DNA from: Chitinophaga tropicalis
GTDB lineage: Bacteria > Bacteroidota > Bacteroidia > Chitinophagales > Chitinophagaceae
Reading direction: 5' to 3'
DNA: 64,000 bases
NCBI RefSeq assembly: GCF_009758205.1
Contig: NZ_WRXN01000005.1
Coordinates: 248,001-312,000 of the forward strand
Positions 16,742 through 25,225 of the stretch are shown here, one piece after another; the first letter of the stretch is position 1, and each line of letters opens with the position of its first letter. The notes beneath the pieces are model-generated. The model did not search any database and had not been told where the DNA came from. It saw nothing but the letters and a program-made list of their open reading frames with translations. The position numbers and the translations under genes are program-made.

Positions 16742-17736
16742 TCTGCAGGGGAATTAACTACACCAGCCTCGCCGGTTTTTATATTCAGCTGCCAGGGTTG
16801 CGGCTGAGGCAATACAAGTTTTCCATCACCAATTTCCAGCGGCATCCACAAATAACGGGAATCCCATTGAGTTTTGGGCCTCCATTGGTCAGCCATAAAA
16901 ATAACAGTAGTCGTTTTAGAGCCTGTTACTTTAAGCATCATAGTTGATTGGGAACTATAAGTATTGGTAGCCGGTGGGGCAATATCTTTGAACTCTGACC
17001 ACGGGCCAGCCAATGATGTAGCTGTAGCATATCTGTTGGGGTTAGGACGCCAGCCCGTCAATTCGGAACCAATGGCATAATAAAGACCGTTATAATGGAT
17101 AATAGCACCTCCTTCCAGCGGAGCGTTGACAAGACAAACTTCCTTTTCAACAGAAAGATAATCGTCAGATAATTTAGCTATGAAAAACCCTTTGGTAGGC
17201 CTGCTTTCAAATACCAGATACGCGGTTCCGTCATCATCAATGAACTGGCCAATATCCCTGCTCTCTCTTTCCAGCGGACGGAAACTCTTCACATAAGTAA
17301 AGGGGCCCTGTGGTTTTTTACTGGTAGCAACTCCCACCCTGGCAAGCTTGTATTTAGCGTCATCCAGGTGGAAGTACATTACATACGTCTTCGTATTACG
17401 GTTGTAATAAACCTTGGGCCGTTCCAGTACCCACCGGCGGCCCAGCTGCTCAGGATCGGAGAGCTGCAGCGCATCGCCCATAAATTTCCAGTTCACCAGG
17501 TCTTTTGACCTGTAGCAGCTTACATACCTGTAATTGGTATCCAGCCCCTGCCTGCGTTGTTCTCCATACCAGTAATAATACTTCCCGAGTTGTATAATAC
17601 CTCCTCCATGTGCCTGTATATGGTTCCCTTTATCATCAGGCCAGGTTTCACCGGGTTTTATAATATTTTGCGCTATAGCATTTCTCCAGACTATCAAGCT
17701 GGCAACAACTGTTAAAAAAAAATATAGTTTCTTCAT
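16738..17736 (-). CDS. Glycoside hydrolase family 43 protein, secreted
   Basis: A 332-residue enzyme with a signal peptide (residues 1-23, ending AIAQ) and the five-bladed propeller features of GH43: HIQAHGGGIIQLGKYYYWYG near the start, the SKDLVNWKF blade repeat, WVLERPKVYYNRNTKTYVM, DDDGTAYLVFE and APLEGGAIIHYNGLYY. The opening phrase resembles the GH43 group that contains exo-beta-1,3-galactanases (subfamily 24) and relatives; the subfamily needs a search. It cleaves arabinose, xylose or galactose linkages in family members. The gene is 41 bases downstream of the lyase gene and overlaps the hydrolase gene by four bases. Confidence 0.85.
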   Translation of the reverse strand: MKKLYFFLTVVASLIVWRNAIAQNIIKPGETWPDDKGNHIQAHGGGIIQLGKYYYWYGEQRRQGLDTNYRYVSCYRSKDLVNWKFMGDALQLSDPEQLGRRWVLERPKVYYNRNTKTYVMYFHLDDAKYKLARVGVATSKKPQGPFTYVKSFRPLERESRDIGQFIDDDGTAYLVFESRPTKGFFIAKLSDDYLSVEKEVCLVNAPLEGGAIIHYNGLYYAIGSELTGWRPNPNRYATATSLAGPWSEFKDIAPPATNTYSSQSTMMLKVTGSKTTTVIFMADQWRPKTQWDSRYLWMPLEIGDGKLVLPQPQPWQLNIKTGEAGVVNSPAE

Positions 17737-17777
17737 TATCCTAAAAATTTAAACTGTATTACTACCAATCAGGAGCA

Positions 17778-20084
17778 CTACTTCCCTATGCGTATCTCCA
17801 GCTGCTTATCATGATATACAGGCTGCACTGCTTTATTATTCAGGATAAAACTTCCCGGCCTGTTGTCAATTCCATAAACAGCATTGATCAATGGCTGGCC
17901 CTGCAGTACCATCCGCAGCTCTTTATTACGCTCTTTTGTTATCATAAACAACTTGGACAGGGAACTGAAAACAACCTTTCCTTCCCTTCTGATATAGCTT
18001 CCATATGCCATGAAATAATCTGTCACAGCAGACGGATTGTTCTCGGGGTAACTCAGTCCCAGGAGGTAAGCATCAGTATCCCAGCCTCCCAGGTTGTTAC
18101 AGCTGTTCAGGTGCATGATCCGCCCTTCTGCCAGCAGGTTCAGGTAGATGTCAGTCACTTTTCCGTCCTGCCGGATACGTACTCCCTGCATATCATTTCC
18201 TCTCAGCCGTTCTATCACAGGCAGGGAGGACTGATTCACCGAATCTTTGAGGATGATAGCCGTAATGAAACTGGTTTGTTTTACAGTTTCCGGATATGCT
18301 ATGGAGTAGTATGTTTCTGTCTGCTTTACATCTTTGGCCTGGGGAGCGGTAAGTTCAGTCAGTACCATGTTATCCGGGAAATCATGATTATAGCCTGATT
18401 GTATCAGCGTTTCGGGGAATAGTGGTCTTACCAGCACAGAAGAATTGTTCTGTACAATACTGATATCGCCTCCCACCTTCTTTGCATCGCCACCCGGATG
18501 CAGTAACCATTCAAACCTGCCCGGCTCATAGGCTTTCACGTCGTCAACAATGAGTATCACTTTACCTATCCATATAAAGTGGCGGAAGTTGCGTGAAAAA
18601 TTCTTCGACGTAGGCCCGGTAGCATTAGCCAGCAGATATTTCATATCTCCTGCATCCATGAGCTCTCCCAGCTGTCCGCGTAACGGAGAGCCATAATACT
18701 GCTGTTCTTCCGGCTGCGCCTTGCCATTAAACAGCACTACATTATGTGCCTGACTCTGGAAAAAATAACCGGGATATTCTTTGGAGCCATACCAGCTGTT
18801 GCCCGGATCTTTGATGATAGCTTCCCCTTTATGAAAGAGTATAAAGCTGCCGGCATCTGCGTGGGAATGATTCCAGGTAATACCTGATTTTATACCCAGC
18901 ATAGTGGCATCTTTCTGCCAGGAATTACGCATGGTTGCCCAGTCCATGTCTTCAAACAGTGCAGCAGACGGAAGGTCCGGCAAACCTGGCGTGCCACTCA
19001 TGTCCGGCTCACAGATCAGCCCCAGTGGCGTATTGACAGACAGCCCTTCACGATGCTGGGACTTCACTACCTGGCTGAGGTACCAGAGCGAGTTAGGGTC
19101 AGTATATCCGAGTGCATTCAGCAGTTTCACAGGGCGGTCTCCCACCACCTGCAGATTACCGTCCCCGAAATTCAGGGAATACAACGGCCCTGTCCGGGGG
19201 TAGGACACGTGCATGAAAAACTCCGGTATCTTTTTTAAAACCGGTATTTCCGGTTGTTTCTTCCCCGGAAAAGTATTGGTATAAGCTAAACGGAAGCTGA
19301 GGTATTCTGAGATGCCGAAAGCTGCGTAGTTAACACTTTCATACATGCCTCCGCCGGCATCGAAGCTCTTGGGTTTGAAATGCAGTTCATCTCCGTTGAA
19401 CCCGAACCATTCTGCGGCCGACTGAGAAACAGTCTCGGCCCATCCTGCCGCTGCCGGCACTTCATCCATTACCGCCAGGGAAGCAATACCTGCCATGTCA
19501 ACACAGGCCGACCACCAGTTATGTCCCATGGAATTCAATGTATGGATACGGGTTGCCGGCAGTACCCAATCCTGCATGGCGGGACGGATGCCTAAACGGG
19601 TTATTCCTTCTGCGATGGTTTTCCGTTCTTCCTTAGACAGGTAATGGTAGATGGCATCATAACCAACAGCAGCTGCATAGCAATTTGCCGCCGTACCAAG
19701 ATCTGCTTTCCATGGCGGTGTTCGCTGCAGCATCTCAGCCCCTACCCAGGCAGACGCGGCACAGAGTTTCTGAAGCGTCTCCTTTACCTTATCAGCATAA
19801 CGCTTGTCGTCAGTCATCAGGTAAGCGAGCGACAAATAATCTATCCTGGCAACAGCATTACCTGTTGTCAGTAATTTATCTGCTTCTGCTTTTACTTCAT
19901 TCCAGTTGTTGCTGATAGCTGTATCTGTCCTGATACGCTCTTTCAACCGGGATACTTTCTGTCCGGTAAAGAACAGGCGGGGATGTGGTACAGGAGATTG
20001 GGCTGTCAGCACAGCATAATGCAATAATGCCACACAGCATAGTAATAACCTTATGCAGCTTCTGTTTTTATAGATCATCTTCAT
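17778..20084 (-). CDS. Heparinase II/III-like polysaccharide lyase, secreted
   Basis: A 768-residue exported enzyme. After a signal peptide (about 1-28) an alpha/alpha toroid domain (about 40-370; note HPRLFFTGQKVSRLKERI and NSMGHNWWSACVDMAG) is followed by a beta-sheet heparinase II/III-like domain whose hallmark WNHSHADAGSFILF lies around residue 405, with the KDPGNSWYG strand after it. Such lyases cleave uronic-acid polysaccharides by beta-elimination. The chain type (heparin-like, alginate or plant/fungal uronan) cannot be told. It is followed on the same strand by GH43 and hydrolase genes, a three-gene degradation set. Confidence 0.85.
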   Translation of the reverse strand: MKMIYKNRSCIRLLLCCVALLHYAVLTAQSPVPHPRLFFTGQKVSRLKERIRTDTAISNNWNEVKAEADKLLTTGNAVARIDYLSLAYLMTDDKRYADKVKETLQKLCAASAWVGAEMLQRTPPWKADLGTAANCYAAAVGYDAIYHYLSKEERKTIAEGITRLGIRPAMQDWVLPATRIHTLNSMGHNWWSACVDMAGIASLAVMDEVPAAAGWAETVSQSAAEWFGFNGDELHFKPKSFDAGGGMYESVNYAAFGISEYLSFRLAYTNTFPGKKQPEIPVLKKIPEFFMHVSYPRTGPLYSLNFGDGNLQVVGDRPVKLLNALGYTDPNSLWYLSQVVKSQHREGLSVNTPLGLICEPDMSGTPGLPDLPSAALFEDMDWATMRNSWQKDATMLGIKSGITWNHSHADAGSFILFHKGEAIIKDPGNSWYGSKEYPGYFFQSQAHNVVLFNGKAQPEEQQYYGSPLRGQLGELMDAGDMKYLLANATGPTSKNFSRNFRHFIWIGKVILIVDDVKAYEPGRFEWLLHPGGDAKKVGGDISIVQNNSSVLVRPLFPETLIQSGYNHDFPDNMVLTELTAPQAKDVKQTETYYSIAYPETVKQTSFITAIILKDSVNQSSLPVIERLRGNDMQGVRIRQDGKVTDIYLNLLAEGRIMHLNSCNNLGGWDTDAYLLGLSYPENNPSAVTDYFMAYGSYIRREGKVVFSSLSKLFMITKERNKELRMVLQGQPLINAVYGIDNRPGSFILNNKAVQPVYHDKQLEIRIGK

Positions 20085-20163
20085 GTTTTTGCAGGCCTCT
20101 GCCCGGTATATATCATAGAGGCCACAAGAATGGATTATCTACTGAATAAACGGATCTTTTTTT

Positions 20164-20661
20164 TCAATAACCTTCCTGCTGTAATATATTATATTTCAGT
20201 TCTACATGATATACCCCATTCCTGTATTCCCGGGTATATGTGCCTTTAATATCTTTAAAGACGCCGGAACCGCCAGTGATAGGAAAATTATGATCGGGAG
20301 CAATTGTATCTCCCGGGGTGAGTTTAAAGATGCCTGTGGCGGAAATAGTCCCGTTGGGAAACTGGAAAACAGTGGTTGTTATACAATCATAACGGCCGGT
20401 TTGCTGATTCAGGTACATGCTGGAAAATACGTCCTGTGTGATAGTATCAGTCTTATCACCATGGCATATGGCCAACGCCTGTTCAATAAACCCTTTATAC
20501 GCCCCCATGCTTGTTTGCTGATAATTGTACAGGGTATCAAACTGTTTCTGGATATCTGTCTGTTCGTAGCTGAGTGAGATAACTGTGGAATTTGAATTCT
20601 CCAGCTGACCGCATGCTGAAAGGATGATCAGCGCTGTGCAGATAATAAGAGTGTTTCTCAT
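20164..20661 (-). CDS. Lipoprotein with an allene-oxide-cyclase/dirigent-like barrel
   Basis: A 165-residue lipoprotein with lipobox ILSACG (C17). The mature part ends in a beta pattern typical of the small eight-stranded AOC/dirigent-like barrels: FPNGTISATGIFKL, then FPITGGSGVFKDIKGTYT, where GGSGxFxxxxG is the common hairpin. In bacteria these barrels have unknown ligands. Its stop is 79 bases before the lyase start on the same strand, so it may head the lyase operon; no terminator is visible between them. Confidence 0.65.
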   Translation of the reverse strand: MRNTLIICTALIILSACGQLENSNSTVISLSYEQTDIQKQFDTLYNYQQTSMGAYKGFIEQALAICHGDKTDTITQDVFSSMYLNQQTGRYDCITTTVFQFPNGTISATGIFKLTPGDTIAPDHNFPITGGSGVFKDIKGTYTREYRNGVYHVELKYNILQQEGY

Positions 20662-21009
20662 AGCTTACATTTAATTTCATTAAAAGATAGTTTAAATATA
20701 CCGGTAAGACCAGGCCTCAGCTTGATAATTTTTTTCCAAGATTGAGCTTTGTATTAATTTATATTCTATATTCGCGACCATAAGCACTTTTGTCTGGATT
20801 TATACCATTAAATAATCGGTCAACCTCAAAACATTAAAACGAAACTTTCCTTTTAGTACAAGTATAGTTTTCTTCAATTATCATATTATCCACAACATGT
20901 GAATGCGCCATCCACTGTGATGAGGGAATTTTTTTACACTTATGACTACAATTCCTCACTTCTTCTTAAGGAGCAAGATATTTATTGTTCATATTTAAAT
21001 ACATCTATC
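20662..21009. other. Divergent intergenic region before the tyrosinase cluster
   Basis: About 350 bases between the leftward lipoprotein gene and the rightward 149-residue gene. It is AT-rich, with one promoter-like octamer (TATATTCG, 20767-20774). An open frame from 20899 joins the downstream gene, but its first 37 codons look non-coding. I see no RNA gene or repeat. Confidence 0.5.
20767..20774 (+). promoter_or_regulatory. Possible -7 box for the tyrosinase cluster (TATATTCG)
   Basis: One mismatch to TAnnTTTG, with a TTTG at about 17 bases upstream inside GCTTTGTATT. If used, it gives a long leader of about 230 bases before the first gene at 21010. Confidence 0.3.
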
Positions 21010-21459
21010 ATGGCTAGAATTAAATATCATGGCGACTCTGTATGGTCGTATCGCAGCTTCCTCAACATAACTGATTTGAACATTAAACCAGATGACCTGG
21101 AACTGGGTGATGGTACTATGAAATTATTCATCAGCGAGCAGGGTGAGATCTCCGGCACTATAGGTACAGACGGTCTATGGAGCCTGGACCTGAAAGGAAA
21201 GGTACTGGAATCAAAGCCACTGGGGCTGGAGATCATCGGTACCGGCTACAATGGCCAGGGTTCTCACAGAGCTTACTGGGAATATGGCTACAACGTCTAC
21301 TTTCTTCCCAAAGTAGAAGGCGGAGAACTCCAGGCTACTGTGCTGGCAGGATCTGTTGTGCGCCTGAAAGATCATCCTCCGTTGAGTGGGAACGGCCCCA
21401 TTCATAAAGCAGGTGAAGTTGCCACCTGTTACGCTGTAGATGCTACAGAACCTGCTTAA
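21010..21459 (+). CDS. Protein of unknown function, first gene of the tyrosinase cluster
   Basis: A 149-residue protein without signal peptide, membrane segment or recognised domain. It is rich in Gly and beta-prone stretches (MKLFISEQGEISGTIG, LKGKVLESKPLGLEIIGTG, AYWEYGYNVYFLP) and ends in a tail with one cysteine (EVATCYAVDATEP). I took the ATG at 21010 because the 37 codons upstream of it look unlike coding sequence; an earlier ATG at 20899 is in frame. It is 35 bases before the CPxC membrane gene on the same strand, so it is likely part of the cluster. Confidence 0.6.
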   Translation: MARIKYHGDSVWSYRSFLNITDLNIKPDDLELGDGTMKLFISEQGEISGTIGTDGLWSLDLKGKVLESKPLGLEIIGTGYNGQGSHRAYWEYGYNVYFLPKVEGGELQATVLAGSVVRLKDHPPLSGNGPIHKAGEVATCYAVDATEPA

Positions 21460-21494
21460 GGAAGCAACCGGTTTATTTACTCAATCCCTCAAAT

Positions 21495-21944
21495 ATGACT
21501 ACCCCATCTACCTGTAACTGTGGAACCTCAGATACCTCCGGTAATAAAAACTGGCAACAGGTATCGAAGAGATCAGCAAGAACAGTTCCCTCCATCCTGT
21601 TAAGTATTCTCATTGCATTTTTCCCCAAATGTCCTATGTGCTGGGCAGTTTATATGAGCATGCTGGGAAGCATAGGTATGTCTAAAGTACCTTATATGCC
21701 CTGGCTGTTACCTGTATTACTGACATTCCTGCTGTTCCATATAGCAATGCAATACAGGACCATCAAACAAAAGGGGCCACTGCCATTCAGTTGTAGTTTG
21801 CTTGGCGCTACATGTCTGCTGCTGGCACGGTTTACATTTCCCGGAATGAAATGGCTGCTTTTAACAGGAATGTTTTTTATCATTGCCGGTTCCCTGTTAA
21901 GCACATTTTCAACCAGGCCTGCCAGGTTACAGCAACAAGTGTAA
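21495..21944 (+). CDS. Four-helix membrane protein with a CPxC motif, possible metal handling
   Basis: A 149-residue membrane protein with about four helices (31-60, 68-88, 96-113, 119-138). The first helix carries FFPKCPMCWAVY, with C46 and C49 as a CPxC pair, and the N-terminus has a second pair in STCNCG (C7, C9). CPxC in a membrane helix is known from metal-moving proteins, and MerC-type mercury transporters have a similar small four-helix layout with paired cysteines. Lying 44 bases before a copper-dependent tyrosinase, it is a good candidate for copper delivery (inference). An unrelated redox role of the cysteines is the alternative. Confidence 0.65.
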   Translation: MTTPSTCNCGTSDTSGNKNWQQVSKRSARTVPSILLSILIAFFPKCPMCWAVYMSMLGSIGMSKVPYMPWLLPVLLTFLLFHIAMQYRTIKQKGPLPFSCSLLGATCLLLARFTFPGMKWLLLTGMFFIIAGSLLSTFSTRPARLQQQV

Positions 21945-21988
21945 TAGTCATTTCCTCAGAATCAACAATAACCTCAAAATCTATTCTC

Positions 21989-23572
21989 ATGGCAAATAAA
22001 CAGACTAATCCCCGTGTTCGCCGCTCTATACGTGAACTGGAAGATATGTATACCAGAGGAGATAAAGCTCCGCTGGAAAATCTTATGCGCGCCTGGAAGG
22101 GCATTAAGGAGCTGCCGGTAAATGATCCTAACTCGTTCTTTATTGTTGGCGGGTACCATGGCGAGCCATTCCGCGGCCCTGGTTCTACAGATGATAAATA
22201 TTGGGGAGGATATTGTAATCATAACAATGTACTGTTCCCTACCTGGCACCGTGCTTGTCTTTTAAGACTGGAAGATGCACTTCGTAGTATCAGAGGCTGC
22301 GAAAACGTTACACTTCCCTATTGGGATGAAACAGAATACGACTCTATTTCCAAGGGAATTCCCTGGTCGCTGACACAGGAGAAAGTATCACTGGATGGAC
22401 AAATGATCGATAACCCTATCCGGTCATACAGGTTCCAGGTGGCTATCAATGATGATGTGCAGGGCGATCAGTCCCTGTATTCCAAACCACAGGGTACAGA
22501 TACAGTTCGTTACCCATATTCCGGCCTGGTAGGCACTCCGGAAGACAGGAAAAAATCTGAAGAGCATAACAAACAATTCAATGCCAATCAGGGTACTGAG
22601 CACCTTAATGACAACGTAAAGGGATGGCTGAACAAGACCATCACCCTTCCTGATATTGCGGCGCGATTAAGACTTGGAGGCGTGCATGTGCTCTATGCAC
22701 TATGCCGTGATGCACCAAACTATACGGTGTTTTCCAATAACACCTCAGCGGCTCAGTGGAACAAGGAGCATCCTTCCCAACCTGCTGTTGTATCTCTGGA
22801 GGCGCCTCATAATGATATTCATCTTGCTGTTGGCGGATTCAATATACCTGGTGCAGCTCATGATTATTCTCCCATTCCCGGGGCAAATGGTGATATGGGA
22901 GAAAATGATACAGCTGCATTTGATCCTATCTTCTTTTTCCATCACTGCAACGTAGACAGGATGTTCTGGATATGGCAAAAGAAACACCAGTCTACCAATA
23001 GCCTGACAATAATGGAGGGTTACCCGGGCACCCGAACTACCGATGACGACAATGTGCCTAGTGTTGGCTTCCAGCCCGGACAGCTATTAACAATAGATTC
23101 CCCGCTGGAACCATTCATTAATCCCCAGACCGGTGTATTCTATACATCACGTGAATGTGTCAACATTGAAGAACAGTTAGGCTATACCTACACGGTAGGG
23201 TCTCTGGACCTTATTAAGTGGATGCACGGTGAAGATAAAGCAGGTGAGGAAGAGCTATCCACCAAGAAGCTACGGGTATCTAACATTAACCGTGGTAACG
23301 TCTTTGGCTCTTTCGTAATAACTGCATATGCTACTGTGGATGGTCAGGAACATTACATAGGGCATCACTCGGTTTTAAGTCGCTGGAATGTTCTTGGCTG
23401 TGAAAACTGTCGTGCTCACCTCACAGCAGAAGCATATTTCAACCTGGATAAAGTAGCAGACAAGAGCCCTGATCTTTCAAATTACAGGATTGAAATTACT
23501 GGTCGTGAAGTTACTCAATCAGTATTGAATGCTGCTATTGCTGACAAAACAATAGAAATGGAGATCTTTTAA
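21989..23572 (+). CDS. Tyrosinase family type 3 copper enzyme
   Basis: A 527-residue oxidase with a binuclear copper centre that oxidises phenols or o-diphenols. The CuA ligands are H57 (GGYHGEP), H78 (YCNHNNVLFP) and H87 (PTWHRAC). C76 is two residues before H78 (C-x-H), as in enzymes with a Cys-His thioether bridge. The CuB ligands are H274 and H278 (PHNDIH) and H319 (DPIFFFHHCNVDRMF). The C-terminal 170 residues form a beta domain, like the shielding domain of longer tyrosinases. There is no signal peptide. The start at 21989 was chosen because homology to the Arg-rich N-terminus begins there; an in-frame stretch to 21812 overlaps the previous gene. Confidence 0.92.
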   Translation: MANKQTNPRVRRSIRELEDMYTRGDKAPLENLMRAWKGIKELPVNDPNSFFIVGGYHGEPFRGPGSTDDKYWGGYCNHNNVLFPTWHRACLLRLEDALRSIRGCENVTLPYWDETEYDSISKGIPWSLTQEKVSLDGQMIDNPIRSYRFQVAINDDVQGDQSLYSKPQGTDTVRYPYSGLVGTPEDRKKSEEHNKQFNANQGTEHLNDNVKGWLNKTITLPDIAARLRLGGVHVLYALCRDAPNYTVFSNNTSAAQWNKEHPSQPAVVSLEAPHNDIHLAVGGFNIPGAAHDYSPIPGANGDMGENDTAAFDPIFFFHHCNVDRMFWIWQKKHQSTNSLTIMEGYPGTRTTDDDNVPSVGFQPGQLLTIDSPLEPFINPQTGVFYTSRECVNIEEQLGYTYTVGSLDLIKWMHGEDKAGEEELSTKKLRVSNINRGNVFGSFVITAYATVDGQEHYIGHHSVLSRWNVLGCENCRAHLTAEAYFNLDKVADKSPDLSNYRIEITGREVTQSVLNAAIADKTIEMEIF

Positions 23573-23583
23573 TAAACACCCCT

Positions 23584-23616
23584 GTAGATGCTGATGCTTT
23601 TCACGTTAGCATCTAC
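23584..23616 (+). other. Hairpin between tyrosinase and the CxxCH gene
   Basis: A 9-bp perfect stem, GTAGATGCT at 23584-23592 and AGCATCTAC at 23608-23616, in the 60-base spacer. It has no T-run, so it may stabilise or space the message and is not a proper terminator. Confidence 0.45.
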
Positions 23617-23632
23617 TTAAAATATTAATAAG

Positions 23633-25141
23633 ATGAAAAAAACGGTCTTGATCATTCTAACCCTTCTGGTTATCATTGCAGGTGCTTTGCTGATATTAAA
23701 GAAGCCTGCAGCACTATTTGCGAGAGAAAGTAATAAAGCAGCAAATACTTATTCTATCCAATTTCTGAACAAACCACCACATGATATTCCAACAGATATC
23801 ACTGCAGATCAGTTAACACTGGCCCGGTTTGCCTGGAATGAGTTCCTTGCATTGAATTGGAAGTCAAGTTATGTCTTCAGTGGTACCAGGAGAGAACGCG
23901 GGGAACCTGATTTATTTTGGAATTATACCAATAATCGTCAACCTTACCCGGATCTGGCAGTATGGGAAACCTACAACCATCGGGTAGAATTCCGTCCAGG
24001 AGATGATAAAATGCTGTCTTTCGACAAGATCCCTACTTACGTTTACAAAAGCGGTACTCCTAAAGCCGATCCTGGTATAGACCTCCATCTTTTCAATAAT
24101 CTCGATGAAAATAATGAAATCGGATCATGTAATCTTTACGCGTACACAAATAAATATGGTGAGCAGCATCAGGTACTTTACCAGGCTAAGGTAAACCGGG
24201 ACGAATACGATTACATCAGGCGTACTTACCCTACTGCAGAACAATTAAAGCAGGCTAATAAGACGACGTATAACAATATCCAGCAGTATAATAGATACTA
24301 TAAAGGCTCCACAAATACATGTGACTGTCCTTCAGCAGAAGGAGTAGTCTGTCTGCCTTGCGGGACTATTCCAAAAACCCCTGCCGACAGAAATCAGGAA
24401 GGTTCTATAGAAGTAAAAACAGCATGGCGTAAAATGTTGCCCGAAGATGGAACCGCAGACACATATTTCAAACGAAAAATTTTAACCTATCGCAAAGACC
24501 CCGGCGGTGCTGTACGCGCAATAAATGATACATACCTGCTTATTGGATTACATATCATTCACAAAACAACCCGTTTCCCCAATTTCATTTATGCCACATG
24601 GGAACATAAAGATGTCACCTCATCACAAGTGAGTATGGGTTATGTAAAACTGGACTCAACAGGCAAAGAATACGGTGGGATCATCACCGGCTACCCTCGC
24701 ACACATGGAATAACACATGAAGTTGAGGTGGCGAATAACGAAGCTCATTATCTGCTGAATGGCGCTAATCCATCTTCCGTATGGAAGAATTACTTCCTGA
24801 TAGGAGTACAGTCGCAAACAACCAGTGATTCAAATGTACCAAATTTCTTCCTGGCCAATTATGTGATTGAGTCCGATTCTGTATTACAGCTTTTCAATGG
24901 CTCCAGTATTGATGATCCTTTTAATCGCAAAGACAATATCGTCTACAATGGCGTCCGTTACTCCATGGGTGGCTGCCAGGGCTGTCATGGCGTGGCTCAG
25001 TTCCGTCTGGGCAGCGATCTTTCCTTCCTTTGTGATACCGTTAACAAACCCGTTGATATGCCAGATGTTGGGCAGGTATCGAATAAACGCATACGCTACC
25101 AGAATGCATTCAGACTGTTTGATAAAGTAACTAACCAATAA
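23633..25141 (+). CDS. Membrane-anchored protein with a CxxCH haem-attachment site
   Basis: A 502-residue protein with an N-terminal membrane segment (about 4-24) and a large exported domain of unknown family. A CDCPSAEGVVCLPCG cysteine cluster lies near the middle, and a haem c site, GGCQGCHGVAQF, has C448, C451 and H452, near the C-terminus. I do not recognise the main domain (it contains LARFAWNEFLALNW and TYLLIGLHIIHKTT). With an exported single-haem motif next to a copper oxidase, it could pass electrons to or from the tyrosinase product (inference). A bidirectional terminator follows. Confidence 0.7.
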   Translation: MKKTVLIILTLLVIIAGALLILKKPAALFARESNKAANTYSIQFLNKPPHDIPTDITADQLTLARFAWNEFLALNWKSSYVFSGTRRERGEPDLFWNYTNNRQPYPDLAVWETYNHRVEFRPGDDKMLSFDKIPTYVYKSGTPKADPGIDLHLFNNLDENNEIGSCNLYAYTNKYGEQHQVLYQAKVNRDEYDYIRRTYPTAEQLKQANKTTYNNIQQYNRYYKGSTNTCDCPSAEGVVCLPCGTIPKTPADRNQEGSIEVKTAWRKMLPEDGTADTYFKRKILTYRKDPGGAVRAINDTYLLIGLHIIHKTTRFPNFIYATWEHKDVTSSQVSMGYVKLDSTGKEYGGIITGYPRTHGITHEVEVANNEAHYLLNGANPSSVWKNYFLIGVQSQTTSDSNVPNFFLANYVIESDSVLQLFNGSSIDDPFNRKDNIVYNGVRYSMGGCQGCHGVAQFRLGSDLSFLCDTVNKPVDMPDVGQVSNKRIRYQNAFRLFDKVTNQ

Positions 25142-25170
25142 CCCGGTAACAGAAGGGCTATTATTTTCAA

Positions 25171-25210
25171 AGGGTGTCTTCATCTTAAGATGAGACACCC
25201 CCTTTTCTTA
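25171..25210. terminator. Bidirectional terminator between two convergent operons
   Basis: An AGGGTGTCTTCATCTT / AAGATGAGACACCC stem with one bulged base, T-rich on the plus strand, and an A-run at the base giving a T-run on the minus strand. Confidence 0.8.
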
Positions 25211-25225
25211 TTTAATGGTTGGTCG

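Noticed and set aside
17811-18398. Long open frame antisense to the heparinase-like gene
   Set aside because: It is a shadow of a well-supported lyase gene and shows no domain.
21812-21988. Upstream extension of the tyrosinase
   Set aside because: It overlaps the CPxC membrane gene in another frame and lacks tyrosinase features.
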